This document shows, piece by piece, positions 7,929 through 16,822 of a stretch of DNA of 23,914 nucleotides. Position 1 is the stretch's first letter. Every line of letters begins with the position of its first letter. Made by a program: the position numbers and the translations under genes. This stretch comes from DATFQI01 sp035264365 (GTDB lineage Bacteria > Actinomycetota > Thermoleophilia > Solirubrobacterales > Solirubrobacteraceae), in assembly GCA_035264365.1 (NCBI GenBank), contig DATFQI010000398.1:1-23914 (forward strand), read 5' to 3'. The notes below the pieces were generated by a model. The model was given only the letters and a program-made list of their open reading frames with translations. It did not search any database and had not been told where the DNA came from.

Positions 7929-7960
7929 CACGAAACTCCTGCTAATAACCGCGTTTCGTG
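7929..7960. repeat. 8-bp inverted repeat after repeat copy 2
   Basis: CACGAAAC (7929-7936) and GTTTCGTG (7953-7960) are perfect inverted copies with a 16-nt loop, 4 bp after the tRNA-like 3' end. No T-run follows, so a terminator is not supported. It may be a leftover of the element end. Confidence 0.45.
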
Positions 7961-8270
7961 TGCCGCGGCGATCTTTTGGACGGGGAACAACGGGGAAAAT
8001 CTCTTACGGGCTTCGGCGTCGTAGAGGCGCTCGTCTTGGCTCTAGCGCGTGGTCCGAATGCTCCGGCGCGCCGTGGAGGGGCTGCGCCAGTGCGTTGCGC
8101 CCGGTCCGAGACCGGGCGGTCGCAGGTTGAGCGGCGCGTCTGCCCGTGAATGCTGAACCCGGTGACTCCCGCCCTGGCCAAGGCCTCGTGTCAGCACTGC
8201 GGGCATTGCGAAGCCCGGCAGCGCTCGCCGGGGCAGCCCAGTCAAAAGCAGCGCCTGATGTCACGCACGA
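7961..8270. other. Non-coding stretch between repeat copy 2 and the LysR gene
   Basis: No credible gene is seen. The short open frames here have no family match and no ribosome binding site. The stretch holds an 8-bp hairpin with a 3-nt loop (GCCCGGTC-CGA-GACCGGGC, 8099-8117). Its right arm runs into a partial tRNA-like copy, CCGGGCGGTCGCAGGTTGAG (8112-8131), which leaves the tRNA sequence after GGTT. The same 20-mer, with one difference, recurs at 20624-20643. Confidence 0.5.
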
Positions 8271-9206
8271 CTACGACGCAAGCGCCAGTGTGCGCCTGTC
8301 GCCCTCGAACTCACGACCGATGGCGACGAGCATGTCGAGCATGGCTGCCACCGCGCGCGAGCGGTGACCGCCGGCGAGCGTCCCCGCGACGATGTGACGC
8401 TGCGGAGGCCGTGGGGAGATCGCCCGGATCACCACGTCGTCGCGCACGCCGAGGAGCGCGAGGTCGGGAACCAGGGCGATCCCCATGCCGGCGGCGACGA
8501 AGCCCTGCATCGAGGAATAGTCGTCTGACTGGAAGACGATCCGGGGCCGGAACCCGGCCGCACCGCATGCGGTGTGGATGATCGCGTGGTCCGGGCAGCT
8601 GCCCGCGGATCCGACCAGCCAGGCGTCGTCGCGGAGGTCGTCAAGTCGCAGCCGGCCCTTGCCTGCCTTGGGATGGCCGCTCGGCAGGCACACGTACATC
8701 GGGTCGGTCACAAGCTGCACGCGGTCGAGGCCGTCGTCAATGGAGCGCCGCTGGTCCGCATCGACGAGCAGGGCGATGTCGACGTCGCCGGATCGCAGCA
8801 TCGCCTCGCCTTCTAACGGTGCGGCCGGCGTGAGGGTCACCTCGACATCTGGGTGGGCGTCGCGAAAGCGCATGATCGCGCGTGGCACGATCGAGGCCCC
8901 GGCCGTTGGGAACGTCGCCAGGCGCAGGCGCCCTCCGCGAACTCCGGCGATCGCCTCCAGCTCGGCCTCGGCGTGGGCCAGCCGCGCGATGATCACGTGC
9001 GTATGGCGGAGGAGCGCTTCTCCCGCTTCTGTCAGTTGCACCCCTCGCGTGTTCCGCCGCACAAGGAGGCTCGCGGTCTCCCGCTCGAGCGCCGCGACGT
9101 GCTGGGAGACGGCGGATTGCGTGACGTGCAGGGCTTCGGCGGCGGCCGAGAACGAACCGTGAGCGGCGACTTCGCGCAACACGCGCAGGCGGCGGACGTC
9201 GAGCAC
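8271..9206 (-). CDS. LysR-family transcriptional regulator
   Basis: A 311-residue LysR regulator. The winged helix-turn-helix covers about residues 1-60 (LRVLREVAAHGSFSAAAEALHVTQSAVSQHVAALE), followed by the linker helix and a type 2 periplasmic-binding-like effector domain (GRLRLATFPTAGASIVPRAI, about 92 on; VAAGMGIALVPDLAL). It starts with GTG, has no ribosome binding site, and a TATAAA box lies 6 nt before the start codon, so its mRNA may be leaderless. It is divergent from the aminotransferase with 35 bp between start codons, the classic arrangement for a LysR gene that controls its neighbour and itself. The effector is unknown. Confidence 0.92.
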   Translation of the reverse strand: MLDVRRLRVLREVAAHGSFSAAAEALHVTQSAVSQHVAALERETASLLVRRNTRGVQLTEAGEALLRHTHVIIARLAHAEAELEAIAGVRGGRLRLATFPTAGASIVPRAIMRFRDAHPDVEVTLTPAAPLEGEAMLRSGDVDIALLVDADQRRSIDDGLDRVQLVTDPMYVCLPSGHPKAGKGRLRLDDLRDDAWLVGSAGSCPDHAIIHTACGAAGFRPRIVFQSDDYSSMQGFVAAGMGIALVPDLALLGVRDDVVIRAISPRPPQRHIVAGTLAGGHRSRAVAAMLDMLVAIGREFEGDRRTLALAS

Positions 9207-9210
9207 CGGA

Positions 9211-9238
9211 GGTTTATAGCATATGGTAAAACCAAAAG
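9211..9238. promoter_or_regulatory. Divergent promoter/operator between lysR and aminotransferase
   Basis: The 35-bp gap is markedly AT-rich for this window. It holds a dyad TTTA-N10-TAAA (9213-9230), fitting a T-N11-A-type LysR site. It also holds TGGT-AAA-ACCA (9224-9234), which fits the TGGT-N3-ACCA pattern of FadR/FCD-type GntR operators. The 17-mer TATGGTAAAACCAAAAG (9222-9238) matches 14 of 17 positions with 11256-11272 before the P5C dehydrogenase operon. On the minus strand, TATAAA (9213-9218) is a good -10 for lysR. Confidence 0.6.
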
Positions 9239-9241
9239 ACG

Positions 9242-10423
9242 ATGCGGTCGTCCGCTCCTTCGATATCGCCCACCGTCGCCCAGATCCCCGTGCACGGCAC
9301 TCGGGCGATCGCGGCGATCGCCGCCGGCCGCGCGGATGTCATCAACCTCACCCTCGGCGAGCCGGACTTCGACACACCGCGGCACATCGCGGAGGCGGGG
9401 ATCGCGGCGGTGCGAGCCGGTCACACGCGGTACGCCCCCGGAGCAGGCCTCCCTCAGCTGCGCGAGGCGGCTGCCGCCGCGGTCACCGTCCGCTGCGGTG
9501 GGATCGTGTCGGCGGAGCAGGTCGTCGTGACCGCCGGAGCCGTCCTGGGCGTGTTCGCCGCGCTCGCTGCGCTCGTCCCACGCGGAGGCCGTGTGTTGGT
9601 TCCCGACCCCGGCTGGGGCTGCTACGTCGGCCAATGCGTGGCCCTCGGGCTCGAGCCGGTGCGCTACCCGCTGCGCCCCGAGACCGGTTTCGAGCCCGAT
9701 CTCGAGACCCTGGACGCTCTGGCGGCAGAGTCGGGCGCCTCCTTGATGGTCATCAACAACCCGGGGAACCCGACAGGCGCGGTGTGGCGGCGCGACGCCG
9801 TCGAGGGATGCGTCGAGCTGGGGCGCCGCCACGGTCTGTGGGTCCTTGCCGACGAGGTCTACGACGAGCTGACGTTCGATCGCGATCACGTTTCGACCGT
9901 CCCGTTCGGCGAGGGCGGCGTGGTGACCACGTTCTCCTTCTCGAAGACCTATGCCATGACCGGCTGGCGGGTCGGCTACCTCGTCGGATCGCCAAGCGTC
10001 GCCGCCGCCGCCACCCGAGTGCTCGAGCACGTGGCTTCGAGCGTCGGGATGCCGTCCCAATACGCGGCGTTCGCAGCGCTGCAAGGACCGCAGAACTGCG
10101 TCGCCGAGATGCGCTCGGCCTACCGGGCGCGGCGTGACCTGGCAATTGGGAGGCTGGCGGAAGCAGGCCTGCCGAGCTCGAAGCCGGACGGCGCGTTCTA
10201 CGTGCTGGCCGACGTCTCGGCCGCCGGCTCCGGCTCGGCCGCTTTCGCCCGCGAGCTCGCATCCCAGCCGTCCGGGGTCGCATGCGCTCCCGGGGAGACA
10301 TTCGGGCCGGGCGCCGCCGGGATGCTGCGGCTGTCGCTCGCTGCGCCGCCCGAGGCGATCGAAGAGGGGATCCGGCGCATCGGGAAAGCTGTGCAGGACC
10401 GACGTGAAAGGTTTGGCCGATAA
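9242..10423 (+). CDS. Class I/II PLP-dependent aminotransferase
   Basis: A 393-residue fold-type I aminotransferase of the aspartate aminotransferase group. Visible are NLTLGEPDFDTP (35-46), RYAPGAGLPQLREA, NNPGNPTG (172-179), DEVYDEL with the PLP-ring Asp 204 and Tyr 207, SFSKTYAMTGWRVGY with Schiff-base Lys 235, and a C-terminal Arg-containing MLRLSLA. It moves an amino group between an amino acid and a 2-oxo acid; the substrate cannot be read from the sequence. The ATG has no ribosome binding site and follows the operator by only a few bases. A frame from 9223 gives no family match. It is followed by the GntR gene. Confidence 0.92.
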   Translation: MRSSAPSISPTVAQIPVHGTRAIAAIAAGRADVINLTLGEPDFDTPRHIAEAGIAAVRAGHTRYAPGAGLPQLREAAAAAVTVRCGGIVSAEQVVVTAGAVLGVFAALAALVPRGGRVLVPDPGWGCYVGQCVALGLEPVRYPLRPETGFEPDLETLDALAAESGASLMVINNPGNPTGAVWRRDAVEGCVELGRRHGLWVLADEVYDELTFDRDHVSTVPFGEGGVVTTFSFSKTYAMTGWRVGYLVGSPSVAAAATRVLEHVASSVGMPSQYAAFAALQGPQNCVAEMRSAYRARRDLAIGRLAEAGLPSSKPDGAFYVLADVSAAGSGSAAFARELASQPSGVACAPGETFGPGAAGMLRLSLAAPPEAIEEGIRRIGKAVQDRRERFGR

Positions 10424-10442
10424 GGTGCCAGCAGGTTCGCAC

Positions 10443-11198
10443 GTGGAAGAGACGAATTTCGACAGGGTGCGGCGTGTCCGCTCGTTCGACGACGTCGTCA
10501 GACAGTTGCGCGAGGCGATCTACTCCGGACGGATCCGGCCGGGCCAGCGTCTGCCCGGGGAACGCCAGCTCTGCGAGGAGTTCGGTGTCGGCCGGCCCAC
10601 GCTGCGGGAGGCGCTACGGTCGCTCGAGGCCGTCGGGATCATCGAGGTCCGCCCGGGCAAAGGCGGCGGGTCCTATGCCGTCACGCCGTCGGAATCGACC
10701 GTCGGCGACGCCCTGGCGGCCCTCGTCAACCTACGGGGCGCGTCACTCGAGGACTTGGCCGAGTTCCGTGTCGACTTCGAGGCCGAGAACGCCTCGTGGG
10801 CGGCGCGGCGCGCCGACGCCGGCGACATCGCGATGCTGCGCTCCATCGTCGCCGAGGCACGGGCAGCCGCTGACGATCCCTCGACGCTGAGGGAAGTGGC
10901 GGCGATCGACGTTCGATGGCACGAGGCGCTCGCGCGCGCGACCAAGAACCGGCTCCGCATCGGCATCGCGCTCGGCATCCACGAAGCCGTCCTGCGCCGC
11001 CATCGCGCAGCGGTGCAGCCGCCCGATGCCGACGAGCACTCGCTCGCCATCCCCGACGACATCGAGGCGATCACCCGCGCCGTGGCGACCGGGGACGCTG
11101 ACTCGGCTCGCCGCCTCATGCGCGCGCACATCGGCACGTGGAACCGCCGCGCCACCGGCGACGCGACCGTCGTCGCCGACGACGCCCTCAGCGCCTAG
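10443..11198 (+). CDS. GntR-family regulator, FCD subfamily
   Basis: A 251-residue regulator. The N-terminal winged helix is clear (DDVVRQLREAIYSGRIRPGQRLPGERQLCEEFGVGRPTLREALRSLEAVGIIEVRPGKGGGSYA), followed by an all-helical FCD effector domain (LEDLAEFRVDFEAENASWAARR, then DVRWHEALARATKNRL, the metal/ligand-binding pattern of FCD proteins). I chose GTG 10443, with GCAGG 8 nt upstream. GTG 10404, which overlaps the aminotransferase, and GTG 10425 are possible. Longer readings are wrong. It is likely a repressor acting at the two GGTA-NN-ACC sites at 9224 and 11258, released by a pathway acid or amino acid. Confidence 0.9.
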   Translation: MEETNFDRVRRVRSFDDVVRQLREAIYSGRIRPGQRLPGERQLCEEFGVGRPTLREALRSLEAVGIIEVRPGKGGGSYAVTPSESTVGDALAALVNLRGASLEDLAEFRVDFEAENASWAARRADAGDIAMLRSIVAEARAAADDPSTLREVAAIDVRWHEALARATKNRLRIGIALGIHEAVLRRHRAAVQPPDADEHSLAIPDDIEAITRAVATGDADSARRLMRAHIGTWNRRATGDATVVADDALSA

Positions 11199-11233
11199 CG
11201 ACCCTCACTCGGTCGAGTCGATCGCCTTCGGGG

Positions 11234-11272
11234 TTGACGCTCGCTCCCTCCGCGGTATGGTATTACCGAAAG
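11234..11272 (+). promoter_or_regulatory. Promoter with GntR-type operator for the P5C dehydrogenase operon
   Basis: A -35 TTGACG (11234-11239) and a -10 TATGGT (11256-11261) are separated by 16 bp. The -10 is embedded in TATGGTATTACCGAAAG (11256-11272), whose core GGTATTACC (11259-11267) is a 9-bp palindrome. A protein on this site would block polymerase. The site matches 14 of 17 positions with 9222-9238 before the aminotransferase. It lies 25 bp before the TTG start. Confidence 0.7.
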
Positions 11273-11283
11273 CTGCTTCGTTT

Positions 11284-11289
11284 GAGGAG
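11284..11289 (+). promoter_or_regulatory. Ribosome binding site deciding a TTG start
   Basis: GAGGAG followed by AGG lies 7 nt before TTG at 11297. It supports that rare start codon over longer frames that would run through the promoter. Confidence 0.75.
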
Positions 11290-11296
11290 AGGTCCC

Positions 11297-12939
<1,643 letters not shown>

Positions 12940-12943
<4 letters not shown>

Positions 12944-13401
12944 ACGAGCCCTTCCAGAAGCTCCACCACGTCTGCATCGTGGTGGACGACATCGAGCGCA
13001 GCGTCGCCTTCTACGAGGCGGCGGGGATCGGGCCCTGGCTGCCCTATCCGCCGCTGGGGGACTTCACAGACCTCAACACGCCGGACCCCGACGGCTTCCG
13101 CAAGCTCGACTACCGCTACGCGTGGGTCGGAGACCTGCAGCTGCAGCTGTGCCAGCCGGGCCCCGAGCCGACGCCGCAGCGGAAGTTCCTCGACGCTCGC
13201 GGCGAGGGCGTCTTCCACATCGGCTTCGAGGTGCCGGACGCCGACGCGGCCGACGAGACCGCGGCCGAGCGCGGGCTGGAGGTGCTCATGCGCGGCCGTC
13301 GCACCAACGGCAGCGGCTTCACGTACTACGACACCACCGAGCAGGCCGGCGTCATCCTCGAGATCCGCCAGAGCCCGCCTGGCGAGGCACCGCCCCGATG
13401 A
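12940..13401 (+). CDS. VOC (glyoxalase/epimerase/dioxygenase) superfamily protein
   Basis: A 153-residue vicinal oxygen chelate protein. Two beta-alpha-beta-beta-beta modules are seen. The first opens KLHHVCIVVDDIERSVAFYEAAGIGPW (about 7-33). The second opens GVFHIGFEVPDADAADETAAERGLEVL and closes with QAGVILEIRQ. His in HHV, His in FHIG and Glu in ILEI are the likely metal ligands. The architecture recalls methylmalonyl-CoA epimerase-like members, but isomerase, lyase and dioxygenase roles are all possible. The ATG overlaps the pruA stop (ATGA), so it is co-translated with it. Confidence 0.88.
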
Positions 13402-14258
13402 TCCTCGTCACCGGCGCGACCGGCCAGATCGGTGGCGCGCTGCTCGAGAACCTCGCCGGCGTCTCTGGCCTGCGCGCGCTGGCCCGGGAGCCCATGGACG
13501 TCGAGGGGGTCGACGTAGCCGTCGGCACCTTCGACGACGAGCGCTCGCTCGTCGCCGCGCTGGACGGCGTCGAGACGGTGTTCCTGACGGGCCGTGACAA
13601 CCCCGACCAGGTGAACCAGCACTGCCGTGTACTCGCCGTCGCGCGTGACGCCGGTGTGCGCCACGTGGTCAAGCTGTCGGCGATCGGGGCCCGTCCCGAG
13701 TCGCCGGTCGCGCTGATGCGCTGGCACGACGCGATCGAGCAGCGCCTAAGCGAGTCGTCGTTCGCCTGGACGTTCTTGCGCCCGCACCTCTACATGCAGA
13801 ACCTGCTTCGCAGCGCGGGCGACGTCGCCGAGCAGAGCCGGATCGCCGCGCCGATGGGCGAAGGGCGCTACCCGCTGGTCGACACCCGCGATGTCGGGGC
13901 CGCCGCCGCGGCCGTGCTGCGCGATCCGGGGCCGCACGTCGGCAAGGCGTACACCATCACGGGTCCGGCGGCGCTCGGGTACGCGGACGTCGCCCGGGCC
14001 ATCGGGGACCTGATCGGCCGCCCCGTCGAGTACGAGGCACGGCCCCCGGAGAGCTTCCGCGCCGGCCTGGTCGAAGCCGGCATCCCGGAGTGGCGCGCCG
14101 ACGATCTGGCGGCGATCGCGGCCGCTTACACGGAGGCGGAGAACGTCCCGAGCTCGGACCTGCCAGAGCTCATCGGCCGCTCCGCCACGCCACTCGAGCG
14201 ATTCCTCTCCGACCACCGTGAGCACTACCTCGCGGGCCTCGCCCGCACCCACCTCTAG
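13398..14258 (+). CDS. NmrA-like/atypical SDR NAD(P)-binding protein
   Basis: A 286-residue Rossmann-fold protein. The nucleotide-binding loop is ILVTGATGQIGGAL (residues 2-15). Further family marks are VFLTGRDNPDQ, HVVKLSAIGA, FLRPHLYMQNLL and PLVDTRDVGAAAAAVL, all typical of NmrA-like or NAD(P)H:quinone oxidoreductase type 2 proteins (QorB, YtfG). No Tyr-x3-Lys catalytic pair is evident, as usual for this group. It may be a small-molecule reductase or a redox sensor. The ATG overlaps the stop of the VOC gene (ATGA). Its C-terminus extends slightly past the usual domain. Confidence 0.88.
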   Translation: MILVTGATGQIGGALLENLAGVSGLRALAREPMDVEGVDVAVGTFDDERSLVAALDGVETVFLTGRDNPDQVNQHCRVLAVARDAGVRHVVKLSAIGARPESPVALMRWHDAIEQRLSESSFAWTFLRPHLYMQNLLRSAGDVAEQSRIAAPMGEGRYPLVDTRDVGAAAAAVLRDPGPHVGKAYTITGPAALGYADVARAIGDLIGRPVEYEARPPESFRAGLVEAGIPEWRADDLAAIAAAYTEAENVPSSDLPELIGRSATPLERFLSDHREHYLAGLARTHL

Positions 14259-14283
14259 GCACCTCAGTGAAAGGGCTCCGCTC

Positions 14284-14838
14284 GTGCTCGAATCCTCCCC
14301 CCGCACCGTGAGCGTCGCGCGGCGAACCGACGCCGAAGGCGAGACCGTGTGGCAGCACGAGCTTGCCGATGGCCTGATCGACGCGGGCATCGAGGTCGCC
14401 GCATGGGTGCCGGACAAGCGCCTGGCTCCGATCGGCACACGCCTGGCCGAACGCGGCATCCCGCTGCGGACGCTCACTCGCGAAGAGGAGTGCTTCGGCT
14501 ACGCGGCCGGCTATCGGGCCGCCGGTGGCATGCCGCTCGTCATGGTGCAGTGCTCCGGCCTCGGCAACTCGCTGAACGCGATCGGCTCCCTCGTGATTCC
14601 CTACGGCTTGGGCTTTCCCGTCGTGGTGTCGATGCGCGGAACGCTCGGCGAGCGCAACCCGTCGCAGATGCCGCTCGGCCGGACCACCGTCGCCATGCTC
14701 GATGCGCTCGGCGTGCAGTCGTTCTCGTTGTCTGACCCTGGCGCCGTCCCGGCGATCGTCAAGGGCGCGATCGGGGTCGCCGAGGGTGCGCGCGTCCTCG
14801 CACCGATCCTCCTCGAAGCAGAGCTGGAGCTCCCATGA
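14284..14838 (+). CDS. TPP-dependent decarboxylase alpha subunit (ComD-like, PYR domain)
   Basis: A 184-residue protein consisting of a single thiamine pyrophosphate PYR domain, as in the alpha subunit of sulfopyruvate decarboxylase (ComD) and the N-terminal half of phosphonopyruvate decarboxylase. The cofactor-activating Glu lies in TREEECFGYAAGYRAAGG (about residues 65-82). The stretch VVVSMRGTLGERNPSQMPLGRTTVAMLDALGV is typical of ComD-like proteins. GTG 14284 is chosen because AAGGG lies 8 nt upstream; the earlier ATG at 14218 lies inside the previous gene. It overlaps the beta subunit by 4 bp, which suggests stoichiometric complex formation. The 2-oxo acid substrate is unknown. Confidence 0.85.
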   Translation: MLESSPRTVSVARRTDAEGETVWQHELADGLIDAGIEVAAWVPDKRLAPIGTRLAERGIPLRTLTREEECFGYAAGYRAAGGMPLVMVQCSGLGNSLNAIGSLVIPYGLGFPVVVSMRGTLGERNPSQMPLGRTTVAMLDALGVQSFSLSDPGAVPAIVKGAIGVAEGARVLAPILLEAELELP

Positions 14839-15389
14839 ACCCGACCGACATCGTCCGCACGATCCTGCGCGCCGCCCCTGACGCGCTCGTCGTGTCGTCG
14901 CTCGGCACCGCCACGTCGGCACTGCGAGCGGCGAGCGACGACGGACCGCATCTCTATATGGGCGGTTCTATGGGCACCGCGCTTGCCGCGGCCATCGGCG
15001 TCGCGGAGAAGCAGCCCGCGCGCGCCGTGATCGCGATCCTCGGCGACGGCGAGGCCGTGATGGGCGCCGGCTCGTTCTGGAGCATGGCCGGGATCGCCCC
15101 GCCGAACCTGCTCGCGATCGTGCTCGTCGACGGCCACTACACGATCACCGGCGACCAGCCCCTCGGGGTTCCCGACGTGTTCGCCGATGTGGCCGCCGCC
15201 CTCGGGCTCGAGACCGCCACGGCCTACACCGACGACGAGATCACCACCCTGGTACAGACGCTGCACCGGCCGGCCGTGCTCGAGGTCCGCTACGAGGAGC
15301 GGGCGTGGCCCGGATCGTCGCCGTTCGTGGACCCGCCAGTGGTCCGCTGGCGCTTCGAGCAAGCCGCCGTCGGTGCCGCGTCGACGTGA
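14835..15389 (+). CDS. TPP-dependent decarboxylase beta subunit (ComE-like, PP domain)
   Basis: A 184-residue protein holding the TPP pyrophosphate-binding domain. GGSMGTALAAAIGVAEKQ (43-60) precedes the GDG motif (70-72, ILGDGEAVMGAGSFW). The motif normally ends with an Asn-Gly Mg2+ ligand about 27 residues on; here it reads VLVDGHYTITGDQ, with Asp 99 where Asn is usual. It closely resembles the ComE-type beta subunit of sulfopyruvate decarboxylase. With the alpha subunit it should decarboxylate a 2-oxo acid to an aldehyde. The ATGA overlap with alpha and GTGA overlap with the ligase show a single transcript. Confidence 0.85.
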   Translation: MNPTDIVRTILRAAPDALVVSSLGTATSALRAASDDGPHLYMGGSMGTALAAAIGVAEKQPARAVIAILGDGEAVMGAGSFWSMAGIAPPNLLAIVLVDGHYTITGDQPLGVPDVFADVAAALGLETATAYTDDEITTLVQTLHRPAVLEVRYEERAWPGSSPFVDPPVVRWRFEQAAVGAAST

Positions 15390-16822
15390 GCCACGCGAAC
15401 TTCACCGCGCGGATCCTCGACGGCCACCCGGCGGAGGCCGTCGCGATCATCGAGCGGTCGCGGACGGGCGAGCGGCGCGAATGGACGTTCCCGGCCGTCC
15501 GGTCGCGCGTCGAGGACCTCGCGGCGGCGCTGCACCGCCTCGGCCTCCGGCCCGGAGACGTCGTGATGACGCTTGTCGGCAACCGCCCCGAGTGGGTGTT
15601 CGCGATGCTCGCGGCGTTCCGACAGGGATATGTCGCGCTGCCCTGCAGCGAGCAGCTGCGCGCCAAGGACCTCCGGGAGCGCCTCGATGCCGTGGAGGTC
15701 GCCGCCGTGATCGCCGATCCTCGGAATCGGGCCGAGCTCGATGCGGCGGGACCGGCATGCCCGGTGGTGTGGACCGACGAGCTGGAGCCGGCGTCGCCCG
15801 GTCCGCCGCCGGTCGCCGCGACCGCTCCCGACGAGCCCGCCCTCATGACCTTCACCTCCGGCACGAGCGGACAGCCGAAATGCGTGGTCCACGCGCACCG
15901 CTACCTCTGGGGCCAGTCGCTGCAGGCCGAGCACTGGATGGACGTGCGCTCCGGCGATCGTGTGTGGTGTACGGCCGCCTCCGGCTGGTCGAAGTCAGCC
16001 CGCAACAGCTTCCTCGCGCCCTGGTTGCGCGGCGCGACGGCCGTGCTGCACGACGGCCGATTCGACGCAGAGGAGCGGATGCAGATCCTCGAGGAGGAAC
16101 GCGTCGATGTGCTGTGCATGGCGCCGACCGAGTACCGGGTGATCGTCAACCGGGACGCGCTCCGGCGCCCGAGTGACCTCCGCACCTGCCTAGCCGCGGG
16201 CGAGGCGCTCAACGCGGAGATCCTGCGGGTTTGGAGCGACGCCACGGGCGTTGCGATTCGTGACGGCTACGGGCAGACGGAGACGGGCCAGATCACGGCG
16301 ATGCCGGTCCACGCGCCCGTGCGCTCCGGCAGCATGGGCACGCCGCTGCCCGGCGTCCGCGCCTGGGTCGACGACGGCGAGCTCGTCGTCGCACCGTCCA
16401 CGGTGCCCACGTTCTTCTTGCGCTACCACGGAGAGCCCGCGCCGGACGCGAGTGTGTGGCGGACGGGCGACCGCGTGACCCAGGACGAGGATGGCTACCT
16501 GTACTTCGAGGGGCGCACCGATGACGTGATCGTCTCCGCGGGTTACCGGATCGGTCCCTTCGAGGTGGAGTCGGCGCTGCTCGAGCACCCCGCCGTCGCG
16601 GACGTCGGCGTCGTGCCGGCCCCGGACGACGAGCGCGGCAGCATCGTGCGAGCGGTGGTCGTGCTGCGGGACGGGTTCGACGCGCGGCCCGAGCTGGCAC
16701 GAGAGCTCCAGGACCATGTCAAGACGATCACAGCGCCGTACAAGTACCCGCGGCGCGTCGACTTCGTCGACGCGCTCCCACGAACCAGCAGCGGCAAGCT
16801 GCGCCGGAGGGCGATCCGATGA
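15386..16822 (+). CDS. AMP-dependent acyl-CoA ligase
   Basis: A 478-residue member of the ANL superfamily. It activates a carboxylic acid with ATP to an acyl-AMP and then a CoA thioester. The P-loop TSGTSGQPK is at 157-165, A5 is GYGQTETGQ, A7 is WRTGDR, A8 is YLYFEGRTDDVIVSAGYRIGP, and the C-terminal catalytic Lys is in RTSSGKLRR (about 471). The W-SKSARNSFLAPWLRGAT section resembles medium-chain/benzoate-type ligases. GTG overlaps the stop of the beta subunit (GTGA). The N-terminal lid region is shorter than the roughly 540 residues common in the family. Its acid could be the product of the downstream aldehyde dehydrogenase. Confidence 0.9.
   Translation: MSHANFTARILDGHPAEAVAIIERSRTGERREWTFPAVRSRVEDLAAALHRLGLRPGDVVMTLVGNRPEWVFAMLAAFRQGYVALPCSEQLRAKDLRERLDAVEVAAVIADPRNRAELDAAGPACPVVWTDELEPASPGPPPVAATAPDEPALMTFTSGTSGQPKCVVHAHRYLWGQSLQAEHWMDVRSGDRVWCTAASGWSKSARNSFLAPWLRGATAVLHDGRFDAEERMQILEEERVDVLCMAPTEYRVIVNRDALRRPSDLRTCLAAGEALNAEILRVWSDATGVAIRDGYGQTETGQITAMPVHAPVRSGSMGTPLPGVRAWVDDGELVVAPSTVPTFFLRYHGEPAPDASVWRTGDRVTQDEDGYLYFEGRTDDVIVSAGYRIGPFEVESALLEHPAVADVGVVPAPDDERGSIVRAVVVLRDGFDARPELARELQDHVKTITAPYKYPRRVDFVDALPRTSSGKLRRRAIR

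Noticed and set aside
7942..8264. Several short minus- and plus-strand frames before the LysR gene
   Set aside because: Arg/Ala/Pro-rich, mutually overlapping, without ribosome binding sites or recognisable domains.
10134..10442. N-terminal extension of the GntR protein to 354 residues
   Set aside because: The extra part reads out of frame through the aminotransferase 3' end and has no domain; GTG starts at 10404-10443 fit the family.
11138..11296. N-terminal extension of the P5C dehydrogenase
   Set aside because: It would cover the end of the GntR gene, the promoter and the operator; the TTG with GAGGAG gives the family length.
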